From Desulfuromonas sp. KJ2020 (GTDB taxonomy: Bacteria > Desulfobacterota > Desulfuromonadia > Desulfuromonadales > SZUA-540), in NCBI RefSeq assembly GCF_024197615.1, contig NZ_JAKUKE010000003.1:913717-977716 (forward strand): a DNA stretch of 64,000 nt. The letters run 5' to 3'. The notes beneath the pieces are model-generated. The model searched no databases. It saw nothing but the letters and a program-made list of their open reading frames with translations, and was not told where the DNA came from. The translations under genes were made by a program, and so were the position numbers. Positions within the stretch are counted from its first letter, which is position 1; every line of letters starts with the position of its first letter. Below, piece after piece: positions 18,070 to 26,202 of the stretch.

Positions 18070-19386
18070 CTACAGCAGGTTGGCCGCCAATTCGGCCAAC
18101 TGGGAGCGTTCCCCCTTGGTCAGGGTGACATGCCCGGCAATTTCCTGGCCCTTGAATTTTTCAACCGTGTAGGTCAGGCCATTGCTGGACGAATCGACAT
18201 AGGGATTGTCGATCTGGTACGGGTCACCGGTAAGGACGATCTTGGTCCCCTCCCCGGCCCGCGTGATGATGGTTTTTATTTCGTGGGGAGTCAGGTTCTG
18301 GGCCTCGTCGACGATCATGTACTGCTTGGGGATGGAACGGCCGCGGATATAGGTCAGGGGTTCGATCTCCATCAGCCCCATGTCGACGAGTTCCTTGTAG
18401 CCCCTTTTGCGCTTGCCACGCTCCTCCACCGCCCCCAGCAGCAGTTCGACGTTGTCGAAAATGGGCTGCATCCAGGGCGCCAGCTTTTCTTCGACATCGC
18501 CCGGCAGAAAACCGAGATCCTTCCCCATGGGAAAAACAGGACGCGACACCAGCAGCCGGCTGAAGGATCCTTCATCGGCGGACTTGAACAGGCCGGCGGC
18601 AATGGCCAGCAGGGTTTTGCCAGTGCCAGCCTTACCGACCAGGGTCACCAACTGGATGTCGTCATCGAGCAACAGGTCCAGAGCGAACTGCTGCTCCCGA
18701 TTACGAGGCAGAATGCCCCAAACGCCGTCCTTAGGAGGGCGAACCAGGGGATTGAGGCGTTCCATCTTGGCGTTGTAGCGACCAATGGCGGTATGGGAAG
18801 GATTGGACGCCTCTGCCAGGGTGATGCCCTGGTTGGGATAATAGGGTCCCGAAAAATCAAGGTAGCCCTGACCGTAGAAGCGGTCGACCTCGTCCTTGTT
18901 GACCACAACCTGGGCGGTGCCCGAATAGAGTTCCTCGATGGAGACCTTATCCGACTCGTAATCCTCGGCCCGCAGACCGATGGCATCGGCTTTGATGCGC
19001 AGGTTGGTGTCCTTGGTGACAAAGATAACCGGACAGGAACACTGCTTTTTCATGTCCATGGCGACAGCCAGAATTCGGTTGTCACCACGATCCGCCCGCA
19101 GTTCGGGCGGCAGGAGTTTCATCGAGCCGTCAGTGTAGAGTTCCACCTTGAGGATGCCACCGCCTTCAAGGGGTACGCCGTCGACCAGGGGAGCCTTTTG
19201 CCGAAAGGAGTCGAGAATACGGGAAATCTGGCGCGCATTGCGCCCGGTCTCACTGAGATCTTTTTTGAAATTATCGATCTCCTCGATGACCGTGATAGGG
19301 ACGATGACGTCATTGTCTTCAAATTTAAAAATAGCCTGAGGATCATGGAGAAGCACGTTGGTGTCGAGGATGAAGGTCTTTTTCAT
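18070..19386 (-). CDS. PIN-PhoH ATPase (PhoH2-type)
   Basis: A 438-residue fusion of an N-terminal PIN nuclease domain (MKKTFILDTNVLLHDPQAIF, with acidic residues expected for metal binding) and a C-terminal PhoH ATPase with Walker A GKAGTGKTLLAIA, Walker B QYMIVDEAQNLTPHE, and VLTGDPYQID. Homologues unwind and cut RNA. The ATG at 19386 has AAGGA five bases upstream; the open frame continues upstream but would overlap the desulfurase gene. It is 35 bases from both neighbours in the run. The PIN-PhoH toxin-like role described elsewhere is not evident here since no antitoxin gene overlaps. Confidence 0.9.
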   Translation of the reverse strand: MKKTFILDTNVLLHDPQAIFKFEDNDVIVPITVIEEIDNFKKDLSETGRNARQISRILDSFRQKAPLVDGVPLEGGGILKVELYTDGSMKLLPPELRADRGDNRILAVAMDMKKQCSCPVIFVTKDTNLRIKADAIGLRAEDYESDKVSIEELYSGTAQVVVNKDEVDRFYGQGYLDFSGPYYPNQGITLAEASNPSHTAIGRYNAKMERLNPLVRPPKDGVWGILPRNREQQFALDLLLDDDIQLVTLVGKAGTGKTLLAIAAGLFKSADEGSFSRLLVSRPVFPMGKDLGFLPGDVEEKLAPWMQPIFDNVELLLGAVEERGKRKRGYKELVDMGLMEIEPLTYIRGRSIPKQYMIVDEAQNLTPHEIKTIITRAGEGTKIVLTGDPYQIDNPYVDSSSNGLTYTVEKFKGQEIAGHVTLTKGERSQLAELAANLL

Positions 19387-19421
19387 ACGATCCTTTCTTT
19401 GATCTGGGCAGCCAGGCCGAA

Positions 19422-20573
19422 TCAGGCCTCGGGGCGTGACAGAATGGCATCCACCGCCGTGAGAAAACAATCGATATCGTCAACTGTGTTGAAAAAACCG
19501 GGGCTCACGCGCACGGTCCCCCGCGGGAAGGTGCCGATGGTTCGATGCGCGGCAGGCGCGCAGTGCAGGCCGACCCGGCAGCAGATCTGGTGCTCGTGAT
19601 CGAGCAGAAAACCGACTTCGGCCGGATCCCGCCCGATCAGATTAAAGGAAACGGCACCGCCATGATAGCGGAAATCCCGTGGCCCGTACAGTTCGACGCC
19701 TTTTACTTGCCGGAGGCCATCCATCAGGCGTTGCAGCAAGGTTCTTTCGTGAGTGCGAATGGCTTCGATTCCCGTTTCGGCGATAAATTCGACGCCCGCC
19801 TTGAGTCCGGCCAGTCCCGGGGTGTTGACCGTTCCGCTTTCCAGATGTTCGGGCATCGATTCGGGCTGGCTCAGGGAATGGGAGGCATTGCCGGTCCCTC
19901 CGTAAAGAAGGGGCTTGAGGTTCAAACCAGGATGGACGTACAGGAAACCCGTACCCTGGGGACCATACAGGCCTTTGTGTCCGGGGACCGCCAACAGGTC
20001 GATGGCGAGGGCAGAGACATTGAGGGCAAACAGGCCGGCGCTCTGGGCGGCATCGACCATAAAGAGGATACCTTCCTTGCGGCACCAGGGGCCAATCTCT
20101 TCAATGGGCTGCAGGGTTCCCGTGACGTTGGAACAATGATTGAGAATGACCAGTCGCGTTTTTTCCCGACAGGCCTTCTTGACGTCCTCGGGATCGATGA
20201 ATCCCTGCGAATCGGCCGGAACCTGGACGACTTGGACGCCCATTTCCTGCAGGGCAAAAAGAGGCCGCGCCACGGCGTTGTGTTCCATGCCAGAGGTAAC
20301 AACCCGGTCCCCGGCCTTGAGCAGGCCGAAAAGCGCCAGGTTGATGGCTTCGGTTGCGTTGGCCGTAAAAGCGATACGGGAAGAGTCTTCAATGGCAAAA
20401 AGGTCGGCCAGGGCGACGCGCGTTTCATAGACCAGGCGACTGGCCTCTACGGCCAATTGATACCCTCCCCGGCCCGGGCTGGCCCCGATGGTGCGCATGG
20501 TCTGTTCAACGGCACGATAAACCGACTCGGGCTTGGGAAAGGAAGTCGCTGCGTTGTCCAGATACAAAGCCAT
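19422..20573 (-). CDS. Cysteine desulfurase family protein
   Basis: A 383-residue fold-type I PLP enzyme that takes sulfur from cysteine. It begins MALYLDNAATSFPKP, has the histidine/aspartate region MVDAAQSAGLFALNV, the PLP lysine in VPGHKGLYGPQGTG, and a candidate sulfur-carrying cysteine in RVGLHCAPAAHRTIG, which matches the EF2568-like subfamily rather than IscS. I use the ATG at 20573; a GTG two codons earlier is possible. It heads the run to phoH, tsaD and rsmA behind its own promoter, apart from the Isc cluster at 29-31 kb. A role in tRNA thiolation or selenium metabolism is possible but not shown. Confidence 0.88.
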   Translation of the reverse strand: MALYLDNAATSFPKPESVYRAVEQTMRTIGASPGRGGYQLAVEASRLVYETRVALADLFAIEDSSRIAFTANATEAINLALFGLLKAGDRVVTSGMEHNAVARPLFALQEMGVQVVQVPADSQGFIDPEDVKKACREKTRLVILNHCSNVTGTLQPIEEIGPWCRKEGILFMVDAAQSAGLFALNVSALAIDLLAVPGHKGLYGPQGTGFLYVHPGLNLKPLLYGGTGNASHSLSQPESMPEHLESGTVNTPGLAGLKAGVEFIAETGIEAIRTHERTLLQRLMDGLRQVKGVELYGPRDFRYHGGAVSFNLIGRDPAEVGFLLDHEHQICCRVGLHCAPAAHRTIGTFPRGTVRVSPGFFNTVDDIDCFLTAVDAILSRPEA

Positions 20574-20620
20574 ATACACTCGATATAATGTGGGTGACGG
20601 GGCCCCTAGCCTGCCTGCGC

Positions 20621-20649
20621 ATTATGACAGGCGGCGGCAAAACAGGCAA
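20621..20649 (-). promoter_or_regulatory. Sigma-70 promoter of the desulfurase-to-parvulin operon
   Basis: Minus-strand TTGCCT (20649-20644), a 17-base spacer and CATAAT (20626-20621), placing the start point about 35-40 bases before the cysteine desulfurase gene. Confidence 0.6.
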
Positions 20650-20778
20650 CCAGACATTGCACAGCATCTATTTTCCGACGCCGATGAAGACGGCATAATT
20701 ACCATTGCTGGCCGAGGTTGGCAACCTCTTTCGACGGGGAAATTCCACGGAAAGAACGACTTAGGCGAAATAACGGAA

Positions 20779-21837
20779 TCAGATCTCGACGGCGTCGTCG
20801 GGCAGGATATGGACCTGACCTGGGACATCGCGGTGGAGGAACAGAAGCGCATCCAGATGGCGCAACAACGTGTTGAGATTTTTACCGTCTTTGGGAAAAG
20901 AGACCACGGCGGCGCTGGCCGTTACCGGACCGGCGGCGGAAATAGGCAGATCCCGATGGGACTTCTGCGAAATAAGCTGGCACCCGTTCTGGGCAAGTTT
21001 TAGAGCCTCTTCCAGCGGAGTCTCTGGCAAAATCGCGATGAACTCCTCTCCGCCATAGCGAAAAAGGGTATCGAATTCCCGAAAAGATTCCCTGAGCAGG
21101 CGGGCTACCGTTTTAAGGACGATATCGCCGTTTGAATGACCGAAACTGTCATTGAAGCGCCTGAAGTCATCCAGATCGAAATGGATGAGAGAAAAGGGAA
21201 AGCCATAATACTGGGAACGTGAGAGTTCCTGTTGGAAAAGAGATTTGAATTGACTTTGATTATACAGACGCGTCAGGGGGTCGGTGCGGGTAAAAAAGTC
21301 GGCCTGGGCTCGGATTTGCGCATTGTCTATACAGAGAGCGGCAAAAGAGGCAATGATGGAAAATATCTGGATCTGAGAGTCGTGAATCTGACGAGGCTCG
21401 AAATCGTCCAGATAAAATATGCCGACTACTTTGTTACGGCATTTAAGGGGAGAAGCCACCAGGGAACGAATGCCCTCTTTTTCCAAAGGCCAGGGTGTCA
21501 CCGAAAAGGCCATCTGTGTATCTTCAATGACGAAAACTTCGCCCCGCTGGAGTATTCTCTGGGTGACATCCCCCTCTTCAACCACCCAACGGTCGCGGGC
21601 CACAAATTGAGGGCTCAACCCTCGGTGCGCGTGCAGAACCAGCTGCCGGGTCTCCTCCTCATACAGGGCGATGCTCCCGGCCGGCATGGAGAGGCTTTCC
21701 ATACCGATGCGCAGCAGTTTGGCCAGCAGTTCGTCAAGGTCCTGTGGCGACAAAGCCACCTGGGACGCCTTGAAAAGTTCCTGTAGTTGCCGGTTACTGG
21801 CCGCCGTTGACTTCAGACCTTCCATCCATCCTTTCAT
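20779..21837 (-). CDS. GAF-GGDEF diguanylate cyclase
   Basis: A 352-residue soluble signalling protein. A GAF domain occupies roughly residues 20-180 (from LSMPAGSIALYEEETRQL to IASFAALCIDNAQ). The GGDEF domain carries the active site RYGGEEF and, five residues before it, an RxxD inhibitory site (REFD), so product feedback is likely. It should make c-di-GMP in response to a GAF ligand or partner. The C-terminus (LRHLDALLFLHRDVPGQ) diverges from the usual AD-x-ALY-x-AK-GRN ending. No transmembrane segment. The start follows a GGGGGGTG ribosome site. Monocistronic and divergent from nrdJ. Confidence 0.9.
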   Translation of the reverse strand: MKGWMEGLKSTAASNRQLQELFKASQVALSPQDLDELLAKLLRIGMESLSMPAGSIALYEEETRQLVLHAHRGLSPQFVARDRWVVEEGDVTQRILQRGEVFVIEDTQMAFSVTPWPLEKEGIRSLVASPLKCRNKVVGIFYLDDFEPRQIHDSQIQIFSIIASFAALCIDNAQIRAQADFFTRTDPLTRLYNQSQFKSLFQQELSRSQYYGFPFSLIHFDLDDFRRFNDSFGHSNGDIVLKTVARLLRESFREFDTLFRYGGEEFIAILPETPLEEALKLAQNGCQLISQKSHRDLPISAAGPVTASAAVVSFPKDGKNLNTLLRHLDALLFLHRDVPGQVHILPDDAVEI

Positions 21838-21952
21838 TGGTCACCCCCCCCATAAAACACCGTTTTAACATATTAATGAAAAGTGTAAAGATAATTTTCC
21901 TGCCGCAATTAACACCTTTTTGGTTATTTTTAAAAATCACCCAAGGACTTCC

Positions 21953-21982
21953 TTGACAACCACGACATCTTGTGGAATAAAT
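21953..21982 (+). promoter_or_regulatory. Promoter of nrdJ
   Basis: A perfect TTGACA at 21953-21958, then 17 or 18 bases, then AATAAA or ATAAAT at 21976-21982. The first NrdR box lies in the spacer, so bound repressor would block polymerase. Confidence 0.6.
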
Positions 21983-22006
21983 CTGGACGACCACACAATA
22001 TTGAGT
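21960..22006 (+). promoter_or_regulatory. Tandem NrdR boxes
   Basis: Two imperfect 16-bp palindromes, CCACGACATCTTGTGG at 21960-21975 and CCACACAATATTGAGT at 21991-22006, each resemble the NrdR consensus ACACWATATWTWGTGT. They are 15 bp apart, giving 31 bp centre to centre, the helical-phase spacing known for NrdR operators. NrdR is the ATP/dATP-sensing repressor of ribonucleotide reductase genes. Confidence 0.75.
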
Positions 22007-22020
22007 ATCCTGGCAATTTA

Positions 22021-22036
22021 CTGGTCCATGGACCAG
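22021..22036. repeat. Perfect 16-bp palindrome in the nrdJ leader
   Basis: CTGGTCCATGGACCAG reads the same on both strands and lies 43 bases before the nrdJ start, downstream of the NrdR boxes. It could be an operator or, in RNA, a cruciform-like element. No known motif recognised. Confidence 0.6.
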
Positions 22037-22078
22037 CCGCTCTTTGTTTTTCTCAGTTATGACAAAAAAGGACGCCTT

Positions 22079-24307
22079 ATGAAGAAACAGCCCGCCAGCA
22101 GCCATCTGCCCCTCTCCAAAAATGCCCTCACCGTACTGGAAAGACGCTACCTGAAACGAAACAGCGACGGCAAGGCGCTTGAGTCGCCGTCCGACATGTT
22201 TCACCGGGTCGCCGACGCCATCGCTGCGGCCGAAACGCGTCTAAAGTCGAGCGTCAAGGCGGATGAACTGGCCAAGAAATTCTACGATTTGATGACATCC
22301 CTCGACTTTCTCCCCAACTCTCCCACGCTGATGAACGCCGGACGAGAACTGGGTCAGCTCTCCGCCTGCTTCGTCCTGCCCGTCGGTGACTCGATGGAGA
22401 GCATCTTCGAGGCCATCAAGCAGACGGCCCTGATCCACAAGAGCGGCGGCGGCACCGGCTTTTCCTTTTCCCGCGTTCGCCCGGCCAATGACGTCGTGCT
22501 GTCGACCAAAGGAGTTTCTTCCGGTCCCCTCTCTTTCATGAAGGTGTTCGATGCAGCCACCGAGACCATCAAGCAGGGCGGTACCCGCCGCGGCGCCAAC
22601 ATGGGGATCATGCGGGTCGACCATCCCGACATCATGGATTTCATCATGGCCAAGCGGGACCAGAAGGTGCTCACCAATTTCAATATCTCCGTCGGCTTGA
22701 CCGAAGCCTTCATGGAAGCAGTTGAAAACGGTGGGGAATACGAGATTATCAACCCCCGCAGCAAAGATGTGGTCAAGAAAATGGATGCCCGCAAGGTGTT
22801 CGAACACATCGTCGAAATGGCCTGGACCAACGGTGAACCGGGGATCATCTTTCTCGACCGCCTCAACCGGGACAACCCCACTCCCCAGGTCGGAGAGATC
22901 GAGGCAACCAACCCCTGTGGCGAACAGCCCCTGCTCCCCTACGAATCCTGCAACCTCGGCTCCATCAACCTCAGTCACATGGTTGACAAGGGCAAGATGG
23001 ACTGGAAAAAACTCGGCGACGTCGTCAAAACCGCGACCCGCTTCCTCGACAACGTGATCGAGGTCAACACCTACCCCCTCAAGGAAATCGAGGAGATGAC
23101 CAAGGCCAATCGCAAGATCGGCCTCGGGGTCATGGGCTGGGCCGACATGCTCATCCTGCTCGGCATCCCTTACAACAGTGCGGAAGCTGTGGCGCTGGGG
23201 GAAAAGGTCATGCAGTTCATTACGACCGAGTCTCGTCAGGTCTCCCGCCAGCTCGCCGAGGAGCGTGGCGCCTTCGCCAACTTCAAGGGGAGCCTGTACG
23301 ACCAGAAGGGGGAGCCGCCGCTGCGCAACGCCACCTGTACAACCATCGCCCCGACGGGCACCATCTCGATTATCGCCAATGCCTCCAGCGGCATCGAGCC
23401 CCTGTTCGCAGTCTCCTATGTGCGCCAGGTGCTGGACAACGACATCCTGGTGGAGGTGCATCCTCTATTTGAAAAGATCGCCAAGGAGCGTGGGTTCTAC
23501 ACACCGGAACTGATGAAGCTCATTGCCGAGCACGGTACCATCCAGGACTTCAAACAGATCCCCGAGGATGTGCGCCGCGTCTTTGTCACCGCCCACGATA
23601 TTACCCCTGAAGACCATATCGCCATGCAGGCGGCTTTCCAGAAATACACTGACAACGCCGTCTCCAAAACGGTCAATTTCCCCCACACCGCCAGCCGGGA
23701 GGATGTGTCGCAGGTGTATCGCATGGCCTATCACCAGGGCTGCAAAGGGGTCACCATCTACCGTGACGGCTCCCGCGACCAGCAGGTACTCTCGGTGGGC
23801 AAAAAGGATGAAAAGGGCGCCGAAGAGACCATTCCCATGGAGAGCCACAAGGGCAGCCGCAAAAAGGAGCGGCCCCGGGCCCTGCGCGGCGCCACCTACC
23901 AGATGGAGACCGGCTGCGGACCGCTCTATGTCACCATCAACGAGGACAGCAACGGTCTCTTCGAACTCTTCACCACCATGGGCAAGGCCGGCGGCTGTGC
24001 CGCGTCCCAGTGCGAAGCCATTGGGCGTCTCGTCTCTCTCGCCTGGCGCAGCGGCGTCCAGGCCCGCCAGGCCGTCAAGCAACTCATCGGCATCACCTGC
24101 CACAAACCGGCCGGCTTCGGTGAAAACCGCATCACCTCCTGCGCCGACGCCGTGGCCAAGGCGATCCAGATGCACACTCTGACCGAAGGGGAAGAGGCAG
24201 CTCAGCTGGTCATCAACGGCGGCGCCTGCCCCGAATGCGGTGGCCCGGTGGAACACGAGGGCGGCTGCAGCGTTTGTCACGCCTGTGGTTATTCTGAATG
24301 CGCCTAA
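22079..24307 (+). CDS. nrdJ: Vitamin B12-dependent ribonucleotide reductase (class II)
   Basis: A 742-residue enzyme that reduces ribonucleotides to deoxyribonucleotides using adenosylcobalamin to make the thiyl radical, independent of oxygen. Order: barrel motifs NSPTLMNAGRELGQLSACF with a redox cysteine, HKSGGGTGFSFSRVRP, the active-site region TNPCGEQPLLPYESCNLGSIN, then a TSCPD domain (GATYQMETGCGPLYVTIN, then ITCHKPAGFGENRITSCADA) and a C-terminal zinc-ribbon-like end with five cysteines (CPECGGPVEHEGGCSVCHACG). The ATG at 22079 has AAGGA seven bases upstream. The upstream open frame is leader. Regulated probably by NrdR; I see no cobalamin riboswitch. Confidence 0.96.
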   Translation: MKKQPASSHLPLSKNALTVLERRYLKRNSDGKALESPSDMFHRVADAIAAAETRLKSSVKADELAKKFYDLMTSLDFLPNSPTLMNAGRELGQLSACFVLPVGDSMESIFEAIKQTALIHKSGGGTGFSFSRVRPANDVVLSTKGVSSGPLSFMKVFDAATETIKQGGTRRGANMGIMRVDHPDIMDFIMAKRDQKVLTNFNISVGLTEAFMEAVENGGEYEIINPRSKDVVKKMDARKVFEHIVEMAWTNGEPGIIFLDRLNRDNPTPQVGEIEATNPCGEQPLLPYESCNLGSINLSHMVDKGKMDWKKLGDVVKTATRFLDNVIEVNTYPLKEIEEMTKANRKIGLGVMGWADMLILLGIPYNSAEAVALGEKVMQFITTESRQVSRQLAEERGAFANFKGSLYDQKGEPPLRNATCTTIAPTGTISIIANASSGIEPLFAVSYVRQVLDNDILVEVHPLFEKIAKERGFYTPELMKLIAEHGTIQDFKQIPEDVRRVFVTAHDITPEDHIAMQAAFQKYTDNAVSKTVNFPHTASREDVSQVYRMAYHQGCKGVTIYRDGSRDQQVLSVGKKDEKGAEETIPMESHKGSRKKERPRALRGATYQMETGCGPLYVTINEDSNGLFELFTTMGKAGGCAASQCEAIGRLVSLAWRSGVQARQAVKQLIGITCHKPAGFGENRITSCADAVAKAIQMHTLTEGEEAAQLVINGGACPECGGPVEHEGGCSVCHACGYSECA

Positions 24308-24324
24308 ACGCCTTTTCCTTCATC

Positions 24325-24353
24325 AGCCAGGCCCGCAGGGGCCTGGCTTTTTT
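24325..24353 (+). terminator. Intrinsic terminator of nrdJ
   Basis: AGCCAGGCCC and GGGCCTGGCT form a perfect 10-bp stem with a four-base loop followed by six T, 17 bases after the nrdJ stop. Confidence 0.92.
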
Positions 24354-24375
24354 AGTCCGTTGACAGGTCGGTCAC

Positions 24376-24663
24376 ATGTCTGATTCAAAAGAGTGGGAAG
24401 AGATCTGCCGGCGCTGCGGGCAGTGCTGTTTCGAGAAGTGGGTGGACGAGAACGGGACGATTTTCCCCACCACCATTGCCTGCCGCTACCTGGACGTGAT
24501 TGAACGCACCTGCAAGGTCTATCACAAGCGGTTCGAAGTGGGAGAAGGTTGTCTCAAGCTCACGCCGTCCCTGGTAGAAACGGTACAGTGGCTGCCGCCG
24601 GACTGCGGGTATGTGCTCCAGCGCCAAAAGCAGGAGCCCGATGAGTCAAAAAAACAGATCTAA
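24376..24663 (+). CDS. Small YcgN/YkgJ-family cysteine-cluster protein
   Basis: A 95-residue protein with the zinc- or iron-binding cysteine pattern of the YcgN/YkgJ families: CRRCGQCC near the start, then CRYLD, TCKVYHKRF, GCLKL and PPDCGY. Function is unknown; it may chelate a metal or cluster. It starts only 22 bases after the nrdJ terminator and the ribosome site is poor (GACAGG, 9 bases). No partner gene follows directly. Eight cysteines in 95 residues is striking, but normal for the family. Confidence 0.78.
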   Translation: MSDSKEWEEICRRCGQCCFEKWVDENGTIFPTTIACRYLDVIERTCKVYHKRFEVGEGCLKLTPSLVETVQWLPPDCGYVLQRQKQEPDESKKQI

Positions 24664-24744
24664 CGAATGCGGCTTTTTTGACTGAATTCAAGCTTTACAG
24701 CCCTGAAAGGTTCTAAGGGCCTGTTCTGACAGGTTCGGCGGCAA

Positions 24745-24761
24745 TTGGCACCGGTGTTGCT
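24745..24761 (+). promoter_or_regulatory. Sigma-54 promoter
   Basis: TTGGCACCGGTGTTGCT matches the sigma-54 consensus TTGGCAC-N5-TTGCT with the invariant GG (24747-24748) and GC (24759-24760) exactly ten bases apart. Two inverted repeats lie just upstream (GCCCT to AGGGC, 24700-24720, and CCTGTTCTGACAGG near 24719-24732); the second could bind an activator, though it is close to the promoter. Confidence 0.72.
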
Positions 24762-24771
24762 AGTAGGCAGA

Positions 24772-24827
24772 ATAAGAACAACTTATTCGCCCCGGTGCTT
24801 TCCCTCCTTGGCCCGGGGCATTTTTTT
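24772..24827 (+). ncRNA. Candidate short two-hairpin RNA from the sigma-54 promoter
   Basis: From the predicted start near 24772 the transcript would fold AATAAG/CTTATT around a five-base loop, then at once the GCCCCGG/CCGGGGC terminator hairpin. With no reading frame between, this is either a small RNA of about 55 nt or a leader attenuator for the MFS gene 75 bases further on. Not recognised as a known family. Confidence 0.35.
24789..24827 (+). terminator. Intrinsic terminator before the MFS gene
   Basis: GCCCCGG (24789-24795) and CCGGGGC (24813-24819) enclose a 17-base loop and are followed by one A and seven T. It lies downstream of the sigma-54 promoter and upstream of the permease gene. 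Confidence 0.78.
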
Positions 24828-24901
24828 GTTTATGCTCACCCTGACCGCTCGCCGCGCCGGCCCGCCACTCATTCCCATATTCGCCACAGATGGTAGCCAT
24901 C

Positions 24902-26200
24902 ATGAATGAAGCATCCCGCCGCAAAGCCTGGTTCAGCTGGTGCCTGTATGACTGGGCCAACTCCGCCTATGCCACGGTTATCCTGGCCGCCGTGCTGCCG
25001 GTCTATTTTGTCTCCCTGGTGCCGGTCGAAGGCGCCCGCCTCAGCCTTTTCGGCTGGACGCACAACATGCCGGCTTCAGCCTTGTGGGGATATGCCGTTT
25101 CCCTGTCCATGCTGCTGGTGGCCATCTCGGCCCCTTTTCTCGGCGCTCATGCCGACCGTAGCGCCTCCAGGCGCCACTGGCTCATCTTCTTCTGCCTGAT
25201 CGGCTCCGTGGCTACCGCCCTCCTCTTTTGGGCCTCCTCCGGGCGCTACCTGTTGGCCGCGGGGTTGTTCGTTATCGCCAACACCGGCTTTGCCGCCGGC
25301 AACATTTTCTACAATGCTTTTTTGCCGGCCCTTGCGGAGGGAAACGACGTCGATCGCCTGTCGGCGCGGGGATTTGCTTCAGGGTATATCGGTGGGGGGC
25401 TCGTGCTGCTGGTCGTCTTTGTGATGATCCAGTTTCACGGGGTTTTCGGTTTTGCCGATGCGGGGGCGGCCAGCCGGGCTGGGTTTCTACTGACAGGTCT
25501 GTGGTGGCTGCTGTTCTCTCTGCCTATGTTTCACTATGTACGCGAAGACGTCTTCGTCCATGAACCGCAGCCGATGCTGCAGGGGTTTCGGGATTACGTC
25601 AAAACCTTTGCCGAAATCCGTCGTTACCGGGATTTGCTGCTCTTTCTGGTGGCTTTCCTTTTCTACAATGACGGCATCCAGACCATCATCGTCGTCTCGG
25701 CCATTTTCGGCCGAGAAGAACTGGGCTTGAGCCAGGGTACCATTCTGGGGGCCTTTCTCATGATCCAGTTCGTAGCCATGCCCGGTAGCCTGCTCTTTGG
25801 CCGGCTGGCCGAACGTTTCGGCCCTAAACGGTCCGTACTGGCAAGCCTCTTTCTTTTTGCCGGCGTCACCATCTATGCCTTCTTCATGGCGGCAGCCTAT
25901 GAATTCTGGATTCTGGGGTTTGTGGTGGCCCTGATTCTCGGCGGCAGTCAGGCCATCAGCCGCTCTCTTTTCGCCTCCTTGATCCCCACAGGCAAAAGCG
26001 CCGAATTTTTCGGATTTTATGCCATCAGCGGCAAATTTGCCTCCATTTTCGGCCCCATGATCTTCGCCCTGATTGCCGACCTCACCGGCTCGACGCGTCA
26101 TGCCATTCTGGCCCTGATCGTCTTTTTTGTGGTGGGAATCGTCCTGCTGCTACGGGTAGATATCGAAAGAGGCCGCCAGTTGGCCCGTAGTACCCGTTAG
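24902..26200 (+). CDS. MFS permease of the UMF1/Atg22-like family
   Basis: A 432-residue, roughly 12-helix inner-membrane protein. The family start motif WFSWCLYDWANSAYATVIL is clear, followed by a loop HADRSASRRHWL between helices 2 and 3 and SRSLFASLIPTGKSAEFFGF in the C-terminal half. Atg22 and relatives export amino acids, but bacterial substrates are not established. The start could also be the ATG at 24890; neither has a good ribosome site, which may mean weak or regulated translation. It converges with mtaB, leaving two bases between stops, with no terminator in the gap. Confidence 0.87.
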   Translation: MNEASRRKAWFSWCLYDWANSAYATVILAAVLPVYFVSLVPVEGARLSLFGWTHNMPASALWGYAVSLSMLLVAISAPFLGAHADRSASRRHWLIFFCLIGSVATALLFWASSGRYLLAAGLFVIANTGFAAGNIFYNAFLPALAEGNDVDRLSARGFASGYIGGGLVLLVVFVMIQFHGVFGFADAGAASRAGFLLTGLWWLLFSLPMFHYVREDVFVHEPQPMLQGFRDYVKTFAEIRRYRDLLLFLVAFLFYNDGIQTIIVVSAIFGREELGLSQGTILGAFLMIQFVAMPGSLLFGRLAERFGPKRSVLASLFLFAGVTIYAFFMAAAYEFWILGFVVALILGGSQAISRSLFASLIPTGKSAEFFGFYAISGKFASIFGPMIFALIADLTGSTRHAILALIVFFVVGIVLLLRVDIERGRQLARSTR

Positions 26201-26202
26201 GT

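Noticed and set aside
18130-19599. Plus-strand open frame of 489 codons
   Set aside because: Mirror of the PIN-PhoH gene, which has full Walker motifs on the minus strand.
21838-22078. Cobalamin riboswitch before nrdJ
   Set aside because: No B12-box (GCCACUG) or matching fold is present; NrdR boxes and a sigma-70 promoter account for the region.
22241-23461. Minus-strand open frame of 406 codons
   Set aside because: Antisense shadow of nrdJ; composition is histidine- and glycine-rich as expected from reversed codons.
24890-24901. ATG at 24890 as permease start
   Set aside because: It has no ribosome site and homologues begin close to the second ATG; kept only as an alternative.
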